From assembly GCA_017591395.1 (NCBI GenBank), contig WEDG01009011.1, positions 44,256 to 108,255 of the forward strand: 64,000 nucleotides of DNA, read 5' to 3'. Within the stretch, counting starts at the first letter, position 1; each line of letters opens with the position of its first letter. The notes below the pieces were generated by a model. That model saw nothing but the letters and a program-made list of their open reading frames with translations, searched no databases and was not told the origin of the DNA. The DNA is from Schistocephalus solidus. Taxonomy: Eukaryota > Platyhelminthes > Cestoda > Diphyllobothriidea > Diphyllobothriidae. Positions 24,716 through 38,290 of the stretch are shown in pieces. A program made the translations under genes and the position numbers.

Positions 24716-25551
24716 AAGTAATGTCTTCGGAGCAATCGCAGTGCTCTACCACAAAATGTGCATGAGTGCTGATGACGTTAACACAAACAGAGTATCAAGG
24801 CTGATGATTTCGGCGTCAAATATCCGATGGCTAAACAGTCACCCGAGATAATCTAGCTACGTCTATCAGCCAATCAAAGTCACCAACATACGGCCAGGGT
24901 TGACCAGCAAGCCGACACATTTTCTTCATATACGGACATACAGTGAACGCTTAGACATGGGGCCGACGCCACTACTTACACCGGGGTTGGAAACTTGAGG
25001 CAAAGCCAGCGTGCTAAGTAGCTTGACTCGGGGTTTTTCAAAGCAGCGCAGCCAGCAGCCTCTTAACAAATAGGAAAATAAGGTAACAACCGATTTCTGG
25101 GTCTCTACCGATGGTTTAAGTGTTTTTTTTGAAAAGACGGCTTTTGTGCGCTTGTATGACGGGCAATTAGTAACTATGGGTTGTCCCATAAGTTCGTGCG
25201 GTTTTTAAATATTCACAAAAGGTATCATGTAATATTTCGCTTGGTGAATCCATATCATATGTCAATTTTGTTCCCCTAGCCATATACGTTAGGATTTGTT
25301 TATAATTAATAAGTTGAATTGTTTTTTTTTTGATTTTTTTACAGCACAAAGAAAGTGGTGTCAGGTTGACAAAAATGAACACAAGTGACAACTTCTTTTA
25401 CTAGAGATTAACAGAGGAATCAGGGCAGTGAAGATGGCTACAAACATCTATTGCTGAAAGAACAGTAGGCGGTGAACTGGGCACGATAGACGATCCACCC
25501 TCTGGATGGAATTCGGGCTTGGATGCGGATCGCCCCAATGTTCCAGTAGCC

Positions 25552-25570
25552 AGAGAGAGAGAGAGAGAGG
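25552..25570. repeat. (GA)n microsatellite
   Basis: Nine GA units in intron 7 side of the gene, about 520 bp before exon 7 on the plus-strand map. Confidence 0.95.
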
Positions 25571-25909
25571 GGATGCGGCAAAGCAACAATAGTTCAGCAG
25601 TCGTTGGTAAAAGGTCCAAAAGCCCAGTTCCTGATATACGTAATAACAGGATAAAATTGGAAAAAACTTCAAACCACACGAGCTTATGCGACAAACCAAT
25701 ACCACAGGGAAAAAAGACGGTTTATTATATTACTTCTGCAAACTTACACTGCGGCGATCGGCTTCCAATATCATCCCCTCTATTGGCTATTTATCTGGCC
25801 CTGTGATAATAGAGGACATGGACAAACTAAGAGACGATTTTGACAACCGACTAGTTTAGGTGCTGAGGGGCATGTTAAAATGAAATATTTAGAGAACGCG
25901 CGGAAGTAC

Positions 25910-26080
25910 CTGAAAGTGGGGTGAGGAAACACACTTGGCGAGTTGGGCGAAGAGAGGCTTAATTATCTTGCGGAACTCCGCGGCATCCATCACGTCAAGG
26001 ATCTCCTCAAGCTCGTTGAGGAACATGACTTCCTTGGGACTGTGCACCTTTGGCCAAAACCTCAACAGGGCCAGGACTAC
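25910..26080 (-). CDS. PPP2R5D-like: B56 subunit exon 7
   Basis: Exactly 57 codons in phase 0 between acceptor CTTTAG and donor GTACTT. Encodes [20 protein letters not shown], then [16 protein letters not shown] and [15 protein letters not shown], a highly conserved B56 core block. The acceptor lies just downstream (minus strand) of a (CT)n tract at 26087-26099 that serves as an unusually long pyrimidine run. Confidence 0.98.
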
Positions 26081-29000
26081 CTAAAGAGAGAGAGAGAGAC
26101 TCCAGAAAATAGAAAATTGTAAAAAATCAGCAGCATCTACCAGGTGGAGTGGGACATGGGGAAGAGAAGGGCCTGTGGTGTTAGCAGGACGGATACATGA
26201 GAGAAGGAGTGTTGTCGAGGAGCTGTAGGGGGAAAGCTACGTTCAACACCATTACCAGTGCTGGCTCACAAGACAATGAAGTCCGAGCAGAGGTGCTCCC
26301 CTTTTCTCGCCAACCAACTCGCTGCTGAATAAAAATCCTCGGCAAGCTGGTTTCGGCAGACAAGTGGCGTTCACGAAAAGGACACTACCACGAGCTACGA
26401 GCGCATTAAGCAAATGCGTCACCAAAGGCTAACTGCGCAAATACTATGGTCAGCCTGTCCATGTGGCCACACGCTATGGCACTCCCACTCAAGTGGGATC
26501 CGTTAGGACCACTGACTGCTTTCTGTGAAATCCTGGCTCATCGTGCGCAGACCAGGCGCATGTGACACACGCAGACGGGCTGTTTAGTTTTTTTTTCCAG
26601 CCACCTGCACCCGATCCCGCCCTCCCCCCGGTCCAAGGTGATGGGGGTGGGGGGGGGGGCGGGATGCTAATACGGGGTTCGAACCACCGCCCTCATTGGG
26701 GACGCAACCGTGCGTGGTACGCATAGAGGCACTGTTTAGCTTTGTCAAGCACTACGCCGGAGCCTGATCATCCTGACTCTGTCCTGCTAACAGACCCACA
26801 GGAGTGCGGAAGAACAGAGTGCAGTAGGCGTCGTTGCGACAGTCGAACTGTCGCCACTCGACTGTGCCCCGGACAACACTTACCATGGACATCACCACCG
26901 TAGGAAGGTGCTAATCCAAACTGCATACTATCACACACTGAGTTGACGAAAGGTAGGTGAGGGAATGGAGAGAGAGAGAGTCAGCATTGAGTCATGCCAA
27001 TCACGGTATACAGATAGGACTGTAGGGCATTTCTGCAGTTAAAGCCAACATTTGGACCTCAACGAGGGATTTAAAAGTAGTAGTTGCGTAAGCATGGACA
27101 GACCATGTGAGACCCCCACGGGGTGACAACAAAGCATCCGTACGCCATCTGACCATTAGGCCGAATGTGTGAACTTCACCACACTTTTGCTTTGACCATT
27201 TTTCATCATAGCCGACGGGATCGTGACCTCTGGCCTGTATCTAGTGGGGCGGAATTCAAGTCCCAAGTCTTTGCAGCCGGATCGGCAGGGAACTAAGCCA
27301 GTAATACCGCGTGAAGAACATTGCCCATCGTCACTGCACAAATGTCCCGTTGGTGGGGATGTTATACGGTAGATTGCCTAACTCATGAAATGTCAATATC
27401 GAAATTTGAGGTGGTAGTGTGGCACGCAGTTGATGGTGCACAAAAAGCTGTTTACTAAGGAAGAGTTCACTTTAGGCCTGTTTATTCGAAGGAAATTAGG
27501 GTAACATGCGGGCGGATTCAGTTTTAAAAATTTGTGACGTAATAGATTATAGCGACTGTAATTTTTTTCACCACGCCGAGAGTTGGGGCAGTAGACTAGC
27601 GTTCCTTTCTGAATACACGACAGATCATGACTTTTCTCTGTCCCACGGTACGCGAGATATGTGCAGATAATTTCTATATGCGGTTGACTGCGAACTAATA
27701 TAGAACTATGCCTTTAAACAGGCTGAAAAATAAACAGTTTTCTCAAAATCTGCGAAACTCAGAAAGGAACTATTTTCGAACGCACTTCTACTTTTGCTAG
27801 TTTATTGACTCGTTTTTTGCATGGACATTAAAAACTTGAGTTTATTTAGGTATATCGATTTTCACGTTTTCTGAGTATTTCTACACGAAAAATATTACGA
27901 TGTAAGCCACAAATATGCCTCCTTCTTAAGGACGATCGCTGGGGGGGGGGACGCAGCGTGCGCTGATTTCATGTAATAGGCCCTTTCTTGTGAAATCTAT
28001 GAGATTTCATGAGTTGGGGCATCTACTGTAAGTTCCGGCATTTGAGCTCGCGCACAAGTAAAACCAGGGTGTAAAGTGTGCAAAGGAGCTGGTTGCCGCT
28101 TTGGAAACAGTGGCACCGTGTTTGTAGCATCCTCTTCTTTTGTACAGTGGAGCAGGTAGTCAGGTAAATCTTGGGTCGTAAGAAAACAGGACAGCTCATT
28201 TGCTACCATCCCATCAGAGCAGCAACCCTTTTATCTACTTCCGGTACACGCCGATGACAACAGTTTTCCCCTCACAGCCTCACCGGAAACACCCTTCCTG
28301 TCTTCAATTAAAAGGTTTGTGTTTATTCTCTTGCAATCAAACCAAGGTAGCTTTTTACTTTGACAGCGGATATTTTATTCAGACTAGACAATCCGATTGG
28401 TGGTGGTACTTTGCGCAGGAATTTGCTACTATTGAAACAAGCCTGCCCGCCTAATCCCGATGGGAAGACAAGGTCAAGATGACGCCTGTGCATTGTGTCT
28501 TTTCTATGTCCAAGACCAGTCTACGGCCCAGCCTGCCAACCGGCTGGTAATGAAGATGGGCGCATCGTGGAGGTCTGCGTCTGGGCTTGCCGCCACACGC
28601 ATGCACGGGGGTAGTTAAGACCTCGCTCGGACTCAAGGCAGCTCGATAAGCGCGTGCTGCGAGCCGGTCTGACCCCCTCAGACTTCAGGTGCTGCCAAGG
28701 GGACGGGGGAAAAGCCCTTCCTCACCAAACAAACCATAATGACGTTTAGGTCACCTAAATGTTTAACAAACCAATTCGCCTATCAACTGGCTTCCACAAA
28801 ATACTCTGCCAACCAACGAGACGACCACTGCTATCCCAGAGAGAGAGAAGAAGAAGGAGGATAAATGACGATATAAACATGAAAGGCAAAACAACACCAG
28901 GACGACTGATTATAGGTTCGGTATAACTCTCCCCCCCAGACAGTCGCCTCTCCTATCGACCGAACCAAATGATACATGCATGGCTTCATCGGATAGGAAG

Positions 29001-29119
29001 GCGCGCCGGTCAGCCAAAAAGCCAGGGCAGTTGGGACCGTGGAGAGCCTGGTATCGGGTGAAAGGAGCACCAAGGCAGTTGACGTTACTGCCAGTCCAAC
29101 AAACTAGCTATCCGCGTTG

Positions 29120-29370
29120 GGCCCATCACGACAGTTCGACCGTCGATTTTGAAGAGGTGCCCCACAGCAGGGTGACGGTGACTTGCGTCTGAATTAGCAT
29201 AAACTGATAGAAGACCTACGCGGCATCTACCGCACTCACTACACCCTCACACTCCTGGGCCCAGCGTCAAGATAAAGTAATGAAGACCGGAGGTGGGAAC
29301 GGACGCAGGTAGCTGACACGGCGTGAGCCTGCTCCTACGCGTGTCACCACGCCCCCTATAACGCACTGCA
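29120..29370 (+). repeat. Repeat A copy
   Basis: CACGACAGTTCGACCGTCGA, GGTGACGGTGACTTGCGTCT, CATCTACCGCACTCACTACA, GAAGACCGGAGGTGGGAACG and GCGTGTCACCACGCCCCCT in order. A 35-bp flank before it (CCAACAAACTAGCTATCCGC ...) is repeated before the fragment at 30,520. Confidence 0.9.
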
Positions 29371-30184
29371 ATGCCCTCATCTGCTCCACGCGTTGGTCCA
29401 ACGCATCTACCGCACGGCCCATTGTAGGGAAAAAAGGTGGGCTGGCAAGTTTCACGATAACATTTACATCCAATCTTATCGGAATGGATTGAGAGAACGG
29501 CCAGTAAGCTAACAGTGACCCCTTCCGAAAAAAAAAGAGGCATGCTCACAACAGACGCGAAACCCTAATATGTAGGCTAAGTATGCCTAGATGCAGGCTC
29601 TGCCGTTAGCTCACACAGGAAGACGAAGTGCCGCATTGGGTAAAATTAAAAGGGGATAGCAGGACGAGGGTGTGTACCGAAGGTGAGTGATGGGTGGGGA
29701 AAAACCAAGTAAATGCTATTTTTCCGTTCCTACTCTGAACATCGTCACATGGTAGTTTGTGACGTGTGTGTTGGGAGGGGCTGTTTGCACAAAGAATGAA
29801 TGCCTGGCTAGAGTAAGAATATGCACATCAGTGTAGCAGGTGAAAGTAGAAACGGTAAAGTAAACTCTGCTACTGGTTTATCATCGTTGCAGGGTCAGGA
29901 AATCGAATTATGAACTAGACGGATAAGGCATTCACAGCTCGGCCATAATACTCCCCTGTAAACCTACTGGGGAGTATACACAGTAGCAAATTAAAAAGCA
30001 CCCATTCTTAGGCCTTCATAACCAACCAGATAAAAAATACTATATATAATTTTTCGCTGCAAAGTAATTATACACAGAGAACTAGAATATCGTTTGTGGT
30101 TTATCTGCAGCTCTAAAACAATGACGCCCCAAATCCAAATGGAACAGCACTGAGACCGTAGGCAGACCGACACTACCGACAAAG

Positions 30185-30480
30185 ACCAGGGAGAGTAGAA
30201 TGGTCATTTCTGTCTTAGCATACATCATCGGCACGCCATACCGAACCCAGGTGTTGCAATACCCGAGGCTCGAACCCACGACCTGTTAGTTAGAAGTCCA
30301 ACGCTCTAACCTACTGCGCCACGGGCATGTTGTCCTGTCGGCTGCAATCGGGTATGCTAACAACGGTAGTGGAGTGTTCACCGATTGCGTTACGGAACCC
30401 ACGTGTATCGTTGTGCTTTTGGGCTCAATCTCGAGGTTTAAATCCGGGGTTGCTTGCTTACAGAGCTAATGAGTTATGGC
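30185..30480 (-). repeat. B2 tRNA-like repeat with Y leader
   Basis: Minus-strand order is Y leader (30,470 to 30,340) then tRNA-like part and body (30,330 to 30,190). Landmarks on the plus strand: GACCAGGGAGAGTAGAATGG, CCCGAGGCTCGAACCCACGA, CCAACGCTCTAACC, GCCACGGGC and CGGGTATGCTAACAACGGTA. Confidence 0.9.
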
Positions 30481-30489
30481 TCATGTCCT

Positions 30490-30590
30490 GTCCAACAAAC
30501 TGGCTACCCGTGTTGAGCCCATCACGACAGTTCGATTTTGAAGATGTGCCCCACAGCAGGGTGGACATGGGGGTGGTGACATGCGTGGTA
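30490..30590 (+). repeat. Repeat A fragment
   Basis: CCAACAAACTGGCTACCCGT, CATCACGACAGTTCGATTTT, GTGCCCCACAGCAGGGTG and GTGGTGACATGCGTGG; breaks off shortly after the core. It directly follows the B2 unit. Confidence 0.8.
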
Positions 30591-33500
30591 TTCATCAACC
30601 TATCGCAACTGCAGGACGGAATACAAGTGGTTCGACCCCTCCACCGGTATTTGCAAAGCTATGAGGTAGGCAATGACAGAGTCAACTGGAAGGCTTCAAT
30701 AAAATGCTTGGAGCATAGAGAGAAACTTTCTCAGGATTGACCACCAGCACGAACAGCCACGAGGAGTGGGAGACCAAGCTATGAGATCAAGCGTAAAGGA
30801 CGAGAAAGGGAACAAGGGGCGTAAAGGATGACTTATAGGGCTCCTAAACAGGATACGGGAGTAGGAAGTAATAAATGGGAAAGAGCGCATACTTCTAGTA
30901 AAAGGAAATAATTCCGTTTCTTACCCCTAACACTAGCACTAAAGCAAACCGTAGGCTTTTTAGTTTGTGAGATCAAAAAACAGCAATTTCGAAACTGGCG
31001 TAGCTACCACGCAGGGAACGCTGGGGGACCCACTGATGAGCTGGACATCTCACAGCTGCAGAATACCGGCGAAAAAGGCCTCTGGGCTTTCAGCTAGTAC
31101 TTGTGCCGTGAGTATGGTTCCACCTGTAACCTGGCTGCCTATTGGCAGTTCAATGAAGATAACGCGGATATCTCGCTGTGGCTGATATAAGTTGGTTGAA
31201 ATATTCATGTAAACTTTCAGTCTACGTCTATAAACATCAGTTCTGCCAACATACCAAACACCAAATGTACCCGCCTAAAAACAACAAGCACAGCCGATCG
31301 TCAAGACCAAAGCGGACTAAAACATTCCTCTACCACATAACGGAACATCGGAAATGAAGGCAAATGATCCGCGTTCTGTAAGAGGGCACACGAAGTAATT
31401 CCGGTTTGCGGGACAGGAGTCAGCTAAGAAGGCCAGCATGTTTAAGGAAACGAGACCGAATTTGTCACTCTGCCTAAACAGAGTGCAGGCAACAGAGTGG
31501 AACTTGTTGATTTTGGAAGATACATAACGGAACCGCATTTTCCATCACACATTGGTTTGCCTTGTCCGAGGCCAGCATTCCGATGAATTAGTGCCTTGAT
31601 TCGTAGTGGTGCGAAGGTGTGCACCGAAAATCCGCCCTTGAGGCTTGGCCTATAACCAGCGCCAAGTCAGGTTGCCCTAGAGTACATGGTGTCACGAATT
31701 GGTTCACGCCCGGCGATCACCGGCAAAGCCCACAGAATTCATTGACCAGTTGGTGCTCCCTTTCCGAACACATGTTAGGAGATGTATTGGCGCTTTAATT
31801 ACAGGAAACGAAGAATCCAACGAATTTTAACCTATTGACATCCGCGTACTTCTGCCATTTTAAGCAAAAACAATTTGCCGTAGATCGTTGTCCAGTTCCC
31901 AGCGGGAGACGATGAGCCCCCAGACAGAACCGGACGAGTGACTTCCGTCGACGATCAGTGAGCGTTCATCAACGAATGTCCCAAGACCATTTGGGGGGGG
32001 GGGGGGAGAGTTGGGCATAACCATACCGGCGGTCTCCTGATCCAATTAGCCCTAGACACGCTCATCAATGTCACACTACGAAAGGATCAATTAGGTGTTG
32101 AGAGGATAGGAAGGAAGAGGGGGAATCAGTAGGCACACCAGGTACCAGACCACATCGCCTGTAGACAAAAGTGGGGAGAAACTCGGGGCAGGAGCGAACC
32201 CGTAAAAAAAGACGGAAAAATTGTCGTAAGCGTGTCCAAAATGCAGATGCTAGTAGATGGATGACTGGCATTCAGAATCAGTCCTCCCATGCTTGGCAGC
32301 GGGATACAGCGGGCGACAGTTAAAAGGTGACAGAAATGGTGTGCTAGAGCGTGGAAGGCGACTAGGCGCGTCAAGCGACATCAAAAAGCTGATTTGACGC
32401 ATGCACTTCCCCTCTGTACGGATTGACAAGTTCACCAACAGATAGAGGCTCAGGCGCCATGCCAGACGTCTGCAACAGCAACGCTGCAACTCTCCTAGCG
32501 GGGGAAATTCTAAGACTACGATATCCCGCGAAAAAAACAACAGAGGCAGCCGAAACATACAACCCCAAAGGCATTTTAATCGACTTAACCGACCTACAAC
32601 ACAGGGACGGCTAATAAAGCGATCGACGGTCCTCAACGTGGTTGCTTTCACCCAAAACACCAGACTATATTACACGTAGCCCAAAAAATGAATTAAAAAC
32701 AGAACAGTCGAACAAGAAAATGCAAACCGATCGACGAGGTCAACCAGAGATCAATGGAGAAGCCAAAGAACTAAGCCTGTCAAAAAAGAAGTCATGGGCT
32801 TACATTGGTTGGTGCAACCGGAAATATGATTGCGCTAAACTCTGGTCTTTGCGACAAAATGAGGTAGTTCCTCTGTGATTTCTGACTGCGTGAGCTCTTC
32901 ACAACTCACTTTAACAACAAAGTGGCGAAAGCGTTCAGAGAAAGGTTATGCCCATCGGATGCCATAAGAGTGAGGGATGGGAGAACGAAAATAAAACTAA
33001 AAAAGGACCACTCTACCGCAGTAGGGAGCCGCGCCGATGTGACAAGACCAGAGTAGCATGACGAGGACAGAGGTCACGGAACGACGAAAGTTTAACGGGC
33101 AGTTAGGGTGGAAAAAGGTCGCATTCAAATGCCAGTGACATTTTTCGCACACACATACACACATACTCTGCTTAAGGATACAACCCATGTGGTCAAAAAG
33201 GTTCAACTGTCACAGAGGACGAAGACTCTCCTTCGCCACATCATCGTAATAAACACACTCATACACACTACCGTACTCAGCATTTTTTCATACAACAACT
33301 CACCACAAAGAGATCATAGTTCAAAGTTTCATGGGACAGCGCGCATTCGGTAACAGCGGCTAGAAGTAAATCGACCCAAACTCATTGGTCTGTCTATCTT
33401 TTCCTGGGGAGCGAATAAGCCCCGACAAAAATTTTCACTTTTAAAAGATAAACGAGATCTCTCCTACCGCTGAAACTTTGTGTTTTCTTTTAGAGGGTCT

Positions 33501-33819
33501 TGCGAAGGGCGGTTAGAATCCTGCTTATCCACACAGTGATGTCAGTTGGTCTTTGGTTAGTCGGTAAGCTAAAGATTCCCGTATTTCTGCTCCTATACAG
33601 ATCCAGCTGTCTGTTATCCCTCTTCAAAACCTTTCTACAGTAGAGGACACTCAGTTAGGTGTGACAAGTTAACTGCAGTAAAAGGCCACACGAGGGTCCG
33701 GATCTATTGCTGGTCTCGATGAGGAACAGCAAGGGTGACTTGGATTTGAGTCGAGTGACGATGAGGGAGAAAGGCGCAGCTGTCACATAAAGGCTACGCT
33801 GGATCAGTGATCCTGCCCT

Positions 33820-34060
33820 CAACTCGGAGGCGTCGAAGAGAGGGTCAACTCAATGCCTAGCCCGATGCAGTCCAAGACGTGGAAGTGGTTTTTGGACCTT
33901 CGATATTCGGTCTCCGTCAATGGCGAATAGAATGGGTTGAACTGTCCAGAACTGCTGCCACGGATCGCCATGCGTGAAGAGGTACAGTTCGTAGCGTCAT
34001 CGAGGCCGGCTAGATCAGGCATGATCGCATCCACACCAAGATACGACCGAAAGCGGGTTA
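33820..34060 (+). mobile_element. LINE family L-B: 3' coding end fragment
   Basis: Diverged copy of the L-B C-terminal region: GGCGTCGAAGAGAGGGTCAA (Arg-rich segment), AAGACGTGGAAGTGGTTTTT, TGGACCTTCGATATTCGGTC and GTAGCGTCATCGAGGCCGGC, in the same order as 57,690-57,880. Several stops; lies in intron 6. Confidence 0.85.
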
Positions 34061-35284
34061 GGGCGCAGTGGCACCGAGCATCCGTCTATCGCGTGTCAGT
34101 GTTCACTCCTTACTCGAGATGAAACATACATCGGCTCCTCGAACAGTAAATACTAGAAGTCGAATTAAGAAGACAACAACAAAACCTAGATTCCAGGCTC
34201 TAGCTATCAAAAAAGTTGGCAAAATTTGGAGGAGCGATCTTTAGGGTCCTAGGGTAGCTCAAATGCGTGCAGGAGTGACCACAGTGAGGCGAAGTCTTTC
34301 AGTGTCGACCGCACACTCTTCCATCGCGTATCCGTTGGCGCAATGGGTGGCCAGAAATGCAACCCCCGGCTCCCGCGTGCCACAGACGTGTTGGTCCAGC
34401 AACCAACTGGGCTTCAACGGGATACCTGTGCGGACAACAACGCCGTCAGCACTATATTGACGACGGGACAGTAAAGCAACGTACCTCAAGTACGTTTCCA
34501 GCGTCTCGAACAAGGCCACATGTGTTGTTATCCAGCCCGCGGAAGTTTTGCCCATGCAAACGAAGTGGCTCATCAGTTACCCCCGGAGAGGACACAATAG
34601 TAACTCTTTCATTGTGAGGTAGACATGCGCAACATCTACCTCGACGTCTCGCCCCGCAAGCAATTATTTTAGAGGAAAAACAAAATGGCTGATGTGCGCA
34701 TGGACACAGCTTGCGCACACGTGCAAACACGGTAAAGCTTCAAACTCCAGACGAAAGAGGTCTCAAGGAAAGATTTCCATGACCTCGAAGAAGTGAGAGA
34801 TGCAATTGCAGGCTAAACGTTAGTTCAAGGGAGGACCAGATTATCTCACCAGTTGACAGCCCTTCAGGCTGCTACTTTTTGCATTGGGCTCCCTCCCCCT
34901 CTCTCAGGTATCACTGATTGACTGTTCGGGCCTGTTGGCGAACGGACGATGAGATTGGGCTCAAGTGATGCGTAAAGATCGCTGGCTAAGGCAACTCATA
35001 CGGAAATAGGTAAAGACTCACACAAACTCCGTGCATGCCATTGAAACCAATACGACCCCGTTCTCGAAAATGGCGCAGTCTTCGAGCGTTTCAAACGCCC
35101 AATCGCCTACTGGCTGGTTATACGACTCACTAATTATCCAGAACTTTAAGTATTTGCCATCCATCAAGCGGCTGGGAAACGCGTTAGAGTACACTCCGGC
35201 AAGTTCCCAAAGAGGTTCTGCACCAAGAGGAGAGCACAAAAGGCAGGAGGTCGTGGAAGGGGCGGTAAGTGAACGAGAGCTTAC

Positions 35285-35447
35285 CTGATCCGTGAGACTG
35301 GGGTCTTTCTCGAGGTACTGGACAACGCAGAAGGCCAGCTGAGCATGGTACACACTGAGTGACTTGGCCTTGTGCAAGGGAAGAAGGACACGCATTAGGT
35401 AGGTCTTGTGCTCTGCCTTCAGGGGAACCGCAAACCCATTTATTATG
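35285..35447 (-). CDS. PPP2R5D-like: B56 subunit exon 6
   Basis: 163 nt between acceptor CCCTTACAG and donor GTAAGC. Encodes [18 protein letters not shown], then [18 protein letters not shown] and [18 protein letters not shown]. The Lys and His of the KSLSVYH segment also contribute to the LxxIxE pocket in vertebrate B56 and are conserved. RVLLPLHK with initial Arg resembles the delta isoform. The exon ends in phase 0. Confidence 0.97.
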
Positions 35448-36184
35448 CTGTAAGGGAAACAAATTGGGAGGAAACAGGATTACGCAGTTGGCCCAAAAAA
35501 GTAGAACCCTTGTAAGGGCCGTTAGATCTTGGACATGACAAACAAAAGTGTTTGCTACAACGCCACCCGAATCGGCAATATCGTCTGCCGCCCCCTCCTC
35601 CAGCCCTGGGCCTCGGTTTAAGCACCGTTTTCGGATAAAGCATATGAGATATGGCCGCCTCCCCCAGCGACAAAATTCAGCGATGCCGTGCGCGATGTTT
35701 ACCATGAACGGAGACGAAGCACGAAAAAAAACGGCCAAAAAGAGACCTTGCGCACAAATAGATAAGAAGTGGTTCTACATAAAAAAGGCCATGAGAGGTG
35801 ACAAGTCACATAAAAAAAGGCAGGGAAGAGAATGGCTCGTCTAAGCAGTGTTTTTGACCAGGATGAGGATGGCAACGCCACATGCACCGTGTGTGGCAAG
35901 AGCCATCCAAGCAAACCGCTGGTAAGGTCAAGGAGATTTCGCCTGCTCCACGGCTCGTTTGAGCTAGTCCTTCGGTTAGAACCAACTTGAGCAGACTGGG
36001 GGTTCCAAGGCGGGGTTCACAAAAAGTTTGCACTGAAAACGATTATTATGATCAATGCAGATTCGGTGCGGTAAGAGCGGTGCGCAGACGTCAATCGTTT
36101 TCAGTAAATGCTCCCGAGTCCAGTTAATTAGAGTAAAAAAGACTTAGCGAATGCTCGCCTAAACCAGAATATTCAATTGTGTTG

Positions 36185-36557
36185 ATTTTTAATTTCCTCA
36201 GGAATTACCCGTTAGCTTGGAGTATATCAGTTTGAAGTAAGGTTTATACGCGCAGACCGAGTTTATATGAATATTTGAGCCAAAGTCCATCAACCAGTGC
36301 GGAATAAGCGCGCAATATTCATCAAATTGGGGCGTAAAGGAGGGGAAAATGAAATACCTTTAGAAGGACCACACAACAGAAAGATGGCGAATTTGCGCAG
36401 CAAAATATGCAAGAACAACTGCCTTTTTAATTTCCTCAGAAATTAATCGCCAGTTTGGAGTAGATCAGGCTGAATTACGGTTTATACGCACAGGCCTAGC
36501 TTATATGAATATTTGAACCGAAACCCATTAACCGCCGCGTAATATTCATTAAACTGC
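36185..36557. repeat. Local direct duplication (two ~140-bp units)
   Basis: Unit 1 (36,185-36,331) and unit 2 (36,424-36,557) share TTTTTAATTTCCTCAG, AATTA, GGAGTA, GGTTTATACGC, TTATATGAATATTTGA and AATATTCAT, 238 bp apart. Unit 2 lacks part of the end. No ORF. Confidence 0.85.
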
Positions 36558-38029
36558 CCACAGACAGCATGACGTATATGTGGAAGTTCAACGATACCTC
36601 GTATTGGGAATTCGAGTACTAGCTAAAACCTTAATCCAGACAGATTTACCCCAAGTTAGCGAATAATTTTGGAGAAAACAAAAAAGCAGTAACTCGTCGT
36701 TTTCGTCTACTTTTAAGTCATAAAACCAGAGTGACATTTTTCCTCTCAGTCCCTGCTCGTTTTATCCCTTTGAGTCAGTGTAAAATGGTGCTAAAATGTC
36801 AAGTTTGGCGTATTTTAGAAGACGCTATAGTTGAATTCAATCTACCTGTGTAGATAAGCTGTTCGAATACCAACCCACCTCCCCTATCCGACGCTATTAT
36901 GACATCGCAGCTACGGTCTAGCTAGTTAACGAGTGTGCAGTCTGTCCTCCAGATAATTAAAGGTTTGTAGTTTTTAATAAAACTTTCAATGTGCAGGTCA
37001 CGAGTGGGTCATTCTGTGGACTAAAACCACATTGGCGAATGTCCTCTTCACGTCAAATGTACATTCCAGATCGACCGACAGAACTAGACTTAATTGCATA
37101 ACGCTAGAATTCGTGCCCAATGATCCGAGTTCCGACTAAAGACCGCTCACCCAAACCCTGGAGACTGGTGGACGGCCGGTCGAAGCCAAAAAGACTAGTC
37201 CATTTTACTTTAGAAAAAGGAGTTTTATGGTCGACTCCCATGCCAAAGATAGATTATTTCCTTTTATCACAAAAAGGTTATCCTACAGTAGAAAGGTAAT
37301 AAATCTGTCTCTCAAAAAACATAATTCTGTCCAAAACCTACTAAATAAAGTTACCAAGCAAAAATGATAACCTCTTCAAATTATAATACCGAAATTGGTA
37401 CTATCTTACGTAAGCGCATGAGATATCACAAGTTCAAGAAAGGCAATTCGAAAACTACGGCCACCCGGACGACAACAATAGTAACCCGACGAACTGCCAC
37501 TTACATGGAAAGTGTATCTGAGCTTGTCAAATGACAGCTAAAAAAACGCGAATACAAGTTGCACACAAACCCGTAGTTACTTCACGCATACAGCCTGTGC
37601 AACCTAAGGAAACGGTTTTCTACTTCGACAGAGGCGGCTTTGAGAAGAAGCAGACGCGATAACTGGGGCAAGAACTTTATTCGCAATACGTTTCGGATTT
37701 ACTCTTCAACTCATCAGCAGATACCTCTATCTAATGCTGTCTCTGACGATGCGTTCAAGAGTGAATTCGAAACCTCAGGTGAAAAGAGCTCTTGGCCGAG
37801 AGGCAGCGAATTCCCATAGGTGATGTACTCGAATGGGGGCGTGCACTAAGATGTATGGCTAGTTAATTCTTGGGAAGAAAGGCAGACAAATGTTATCAAT
37901 CCCGACAGGGTACAACAGACGTGTACTGGCAAAGGCTTCGGTCAACCGTATAACGCATTGCTAGGAACGGTTAGATAGAAAACTATTTTTTACACGGCCC
38001 ACAAATTTGAAGACACATTTCTGGCTTCG

Positions 38030-38290
38030 TGACCATTAGGACACGGGTTCCAGCCTCGGGTTTTGCAACACTCGGGATTTGATGCGTCTGGCTGATGACG
38101 GCTAATAAGCCAGAAATATTCAGTCTCGCTGTATTTGCCGGTAATGTACTTATGTCTAGAATATACTAGCCGCTGAGCGGCTGTTGACGGAGCTGGAGAT
38201 TGAGCCCCAGGGCACAACTGGGCGAGTGTGTCCCGTAACGCGATTGGTGAGTGTCCCACTAGCATACCCGATCGCAACCGGTAGGACAAA
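38030..38290 (+). repeat. B2 tRNA-like repeat followed by Y leader of a second unit
   Basis: Order: GGTTCCAGCCTCGGG (B box), body CTGGCTGATGACGGCTAATA, tail TTTGCCGGTAATGTACTTAT, then AGCCGCTGAGCGGCTG and a Y leader ending CATACCCGATCGCAACCGGT. This copy shows that the Y leader follows the B2 tail directly, i.e. units are head-to-tail. Confidence 0.85.

Larger units (their letters stand above)
23629..25909 (-). other. B56 intron 7
   Basis: 2.3 kb, dominated by the inverted B2 pair. A T-rich stretch with TTTTTTTTTTGATTTTTTT lies near 25,320. No exon-like sequence seen. Confidence 0.85.
26081..35284 (-). other. B56 intron 6
   Basis: 9.2 kb, the longest intron. Contains repeat A (29.1, 30.5 kb), B2 (30.2 kb), L-B (33.8 kb), short G runs (26,649-26,659, 27,941-27,950 and 31,993-32,006) and a possible decayed Y/B2 remnant at 31.9-32.0 kb (GATCAGTGAGCGTTCATCAA). 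The remainder is unassigned; ORFs of 130-140 codons at 30,327 and 32,250 look like chance. Confidence 0.8.

Noticed and set aside
27156..27341. YRPEVTI peptide shared with the Penelope linker at 62.1 kb
   Set aside because: Only seven residues match and flanks differ; too short to call a Penelope fragment.
35184..35738. 184-codon open frame on the minus strand
   Set aside because: Overlaps exon 6 in a different frame; the conserved B56 peptide is in the other frame with proper splice sites.
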